Shown one piece after another: positions 62,632 to 64,000 of a stretch of DNA of 64,000 nt. Every line of letters begins with the position of its first letter. Position 1 is the stretch's first letter. The stretch comes from Chitinophaga pinensis (GTDB lineage: Bacteria > Bacteroidota > Bacteroidia > UKL13-3): assembly GCA_945870425.1 (NCBI GenBank), contig CAMBSD010000006.1, positions 1 to 64,000 on the forward strand, given 5' to 3'. A program made the position numbers and the translations under genes. The notes below the pieces were generated by a model. The model saw only the letters and a list, made by a program, of their open reading frames with translations, made no database searches and was not told where the DNA came from.

Positions 62632-64000
62632 ATGAAAAAACAAATAATTCTATTGCTGATTATTGGTATCTGTCATAATACTAATGCTCAAACTAATAAT
62701 TGCTATACGGGTAAGGGTATTTCTACAAATCCTGCTAATCCAATAAATCCGGAAATGGATTTACTTTTTTCAAATAAAATAAATCCATGGCTCAATTCTT
62801 TTAATATTGGGTTGAATAATGGTGCGTCTTTTAGCCCAATACCATTAAACAAAAATGCCGTTTGGAATATACCAGGTTGGAGTCCAACACAAACTCAAGA
62901 TTACCAAATGGTAAATCCATTTAGCTTTAACATGCCAGGAGAGTACAGCTATTTACAACAACCAACAAACCCAATTGGTATGAGGGATTTTAATTGGCAA
63001 GATGGCTGGGAATTATTATGGATGAACACAGGATATTACCCTAATCAATCAACCACAAATCATAATGGAAATATTAATATTTATGATGTCAACAGGATAT
63101 ATCCTTATGTTTCTAATCCAGCCCACTCTAGGTATCCTTATATTATTCTTTATAACAAATATAGAGGCACGATGCGAATGTTTGGCAAAGTATTAGAAGA
63201 CCAAGGTAGTTTTCAAAATGTTCAACTTGTTTTGAAATTCCCTAGTCCTCCTCCAGGTGTAACACAAACGCAAGCAACTGGTATATTCAGGCATCTAAAT
63301 GGTTTCGATTTGCCTCTTGATAAACCCACTGAAATAACAAACTACAGTGCAGCAAACAAAAATGATAATAACTCTACTATATGGACAAGCAGTGATGTTC
63401 AATTAGGTTACGACCCTTGTATATGCAATCATAAATCTGAATTAGAAATGCGATTTGTCACATTTGATACATGGGATGTTAACTTATATGGACATAGTAT
63501 TGGCACAGTGCTTCCATTACAAGATGCGAATGGCAACCCTATATATGGAGACTTTTTGAGTCAAAGCGCAGTGAACGAAAACGCTTTATCATCAAATGCT
63601 CCGAGTGGAAGTTTAATTTATAAAAATTTGAACAGCATGATTGAAAATTATCGAGTACAATTAGATTATTATAATACAAGAACAAAAGATTTAAATACAT
63701 TGGATAACACTTTAAAAAGAGAATTATTAGGTATTGTCAAAACCATAGGTATAGATGGGATGGCTAATTTCATAGCCCCAACAGGAGCGTTAAAAGACTT
63801 TATATTTAAAAATGCAATACAATTAAACCCGAATACTAAATTACCAAAAGACGCAAGCGAAGCAGAAGATTGGGCTAAAGCAATAAATAATGCAGCGAAG
63901 GGCGTTTTAGGTAGTGGGTTTGATTTATTAAGCGCTCAATTTCTAGGTTCTCTAACACCTCCAGTTAGACCAAATATGCCAACCGCTACCTTTGAAGAAA
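62632..64000 (+). CDS. large secreted protein, partial at right edge
   Basis: An open frame of 456 codons without a stop, running off the edge. Signal peptide (KKQIILLLIIGICHNTNAQ-type: MKKQIILLLIIGIC, then HNTNAQ), then TNPANPINPEMD, WLNSFNIGLNNG and NWQDGWELLWMNTGYYP. Further on come RYPYIILYNKYRGTMRMF and LGYDPCICNHKSELEMRF with a Cys pair. I recognise the order W-E-L-L, YNKY-G, and YDPC-C as a family of large (often over 1000 residues) Bacteroidota secreted proteins without known function. It starts three bases after the lipoprotein gene. Confidence 0.8.
   Translation, partial: MKKQIILLLIIGICHNTNAQTNNCYTGKGISTNPANPINPEMDLLFSNKINPWLNSFNIGLNNGASFSPIPLNKNAVWNIPGWSPTQTQDYQMVNPFSFNMPGEYSYLQQPTNPIGMRDFNWQDGWELLWMNTGYYPNQSTTNHNGNINIYDVNRIYPYVSNPAHSRYPYIILYNKYRGTMRMFGKVLEDQGSFQNVQLVLKFPSPPPGVTQTQATGIFRHLNGFDLPLDKPTEITNYSAANKNDNNSTIWTSSDVQLGYDPCICNHKSELEMRFVTFDTWDVNLYGHSIGTVLPLQDANGNPIYGDFLSQSAVNENALSSNAPSGSLIYKNLNSMIENYRVQLDYYNTRTKDLNTLDNTLKRELLGIVKTIGIDGMANFIAPTGALKDFIFKNAIQLNPNTKLPKDASEAEDWAKAINNAAKGVLGSGFDLLSAQFLGSLTPPVRPNMPTATFEE

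Noticed and set aside
1-64000. CRISPR arrays, tRNA, rRNA, plasmid or phage origin
   Set aside because: No regularly spaced repeats, clover-leaf sequences, rRNA segments or replication genes were seen by eye.

Overview
The window is a chromosomal segment of a Bacteroidota bacterium. Four things point there: low GC content; repeated promoter elements of the Bacteroidota type (TAnnTTTG at -7); lipoproteins with short N-terminal lipoboxes; and type IX secretion genes (gldJ, two porP/sprF genes, porU, porV). I cannot place it below phylum or class. I saw no rRNA, tRNA, CRISPR array, plasmid or phage backbone.

Layout. 1-481: left-edge HTH gene with a one-base homopolymer frameshift, plus a palindrome. 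482-4797: MFS transporter, purD and a polytopic membrane protein. 4966-7106 (-): two outer-membrane-type proteins with overlapping genes. 7310-10210: GT2 glycosyltransferase fused to a degenerate sugar-phosphate transferase, then a lipoprotein. 10352-15500: TIGR02117-like protein, RsuA/RluB-type pseudouridine synthase with a long basic tail, MsbA-like ABC exporter, seven-helix membrane protein. 15675-26344 (-): a signalling block of FIST sensor, propeller hybrid kinase, kinase with nine PAS domains, and a TonB protein whose start codon lies in a perfect hairpin arm. 26394-34003: histidine phosphatase, prolyl oligopeptidase, three related small lipoproteins, a metal-site-less amidohydrolase and an alpha/beta hydrolase. 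34070-35383: an IS4-type insertion sequence inside a REP-like palindrome. 35408-43268: NUDIX hydrolase, pseudo-transglycosylase, gatA, tatA, comM/yifB, glutamate dehydrogenase, psd and a small Cys/Lys-rich secreted protein. 43321-48894 (-): a PAS/GAF protein with a HisKA domain but no ATPase, then an operon of a DHH phosphoesterase and two FKBP isomerases. 49021-59477: TPR protein and the type IX secretion cluster gldJ, porP, porP, porU, porV, with ispF behind porV. 59469-64000: an atypical response regulator and three secreted or surface proteins, the last running off the right edge.

How the genes work together. The clearest functional groups are the secretion and gliding set (porU sortase, porV shuttle, PorP/SprF-like proteins, gldJ, possibly the FKBP lipoprotein) and the three-gene signalling operon. 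A recurring theme is proteins that keep a fold but lose catalytic residues: transglycosylase Glu to Ala, amidohydrolase HxH to NxI, receiver Asp to Asn, a HisKA protein without ATPase, and a sugar transferase remnant. The least explained items are the signalling operon with its downstream start-codon hairpin, the lipoprotein family at 29264-34003, and the open secreted protein at the right edge.
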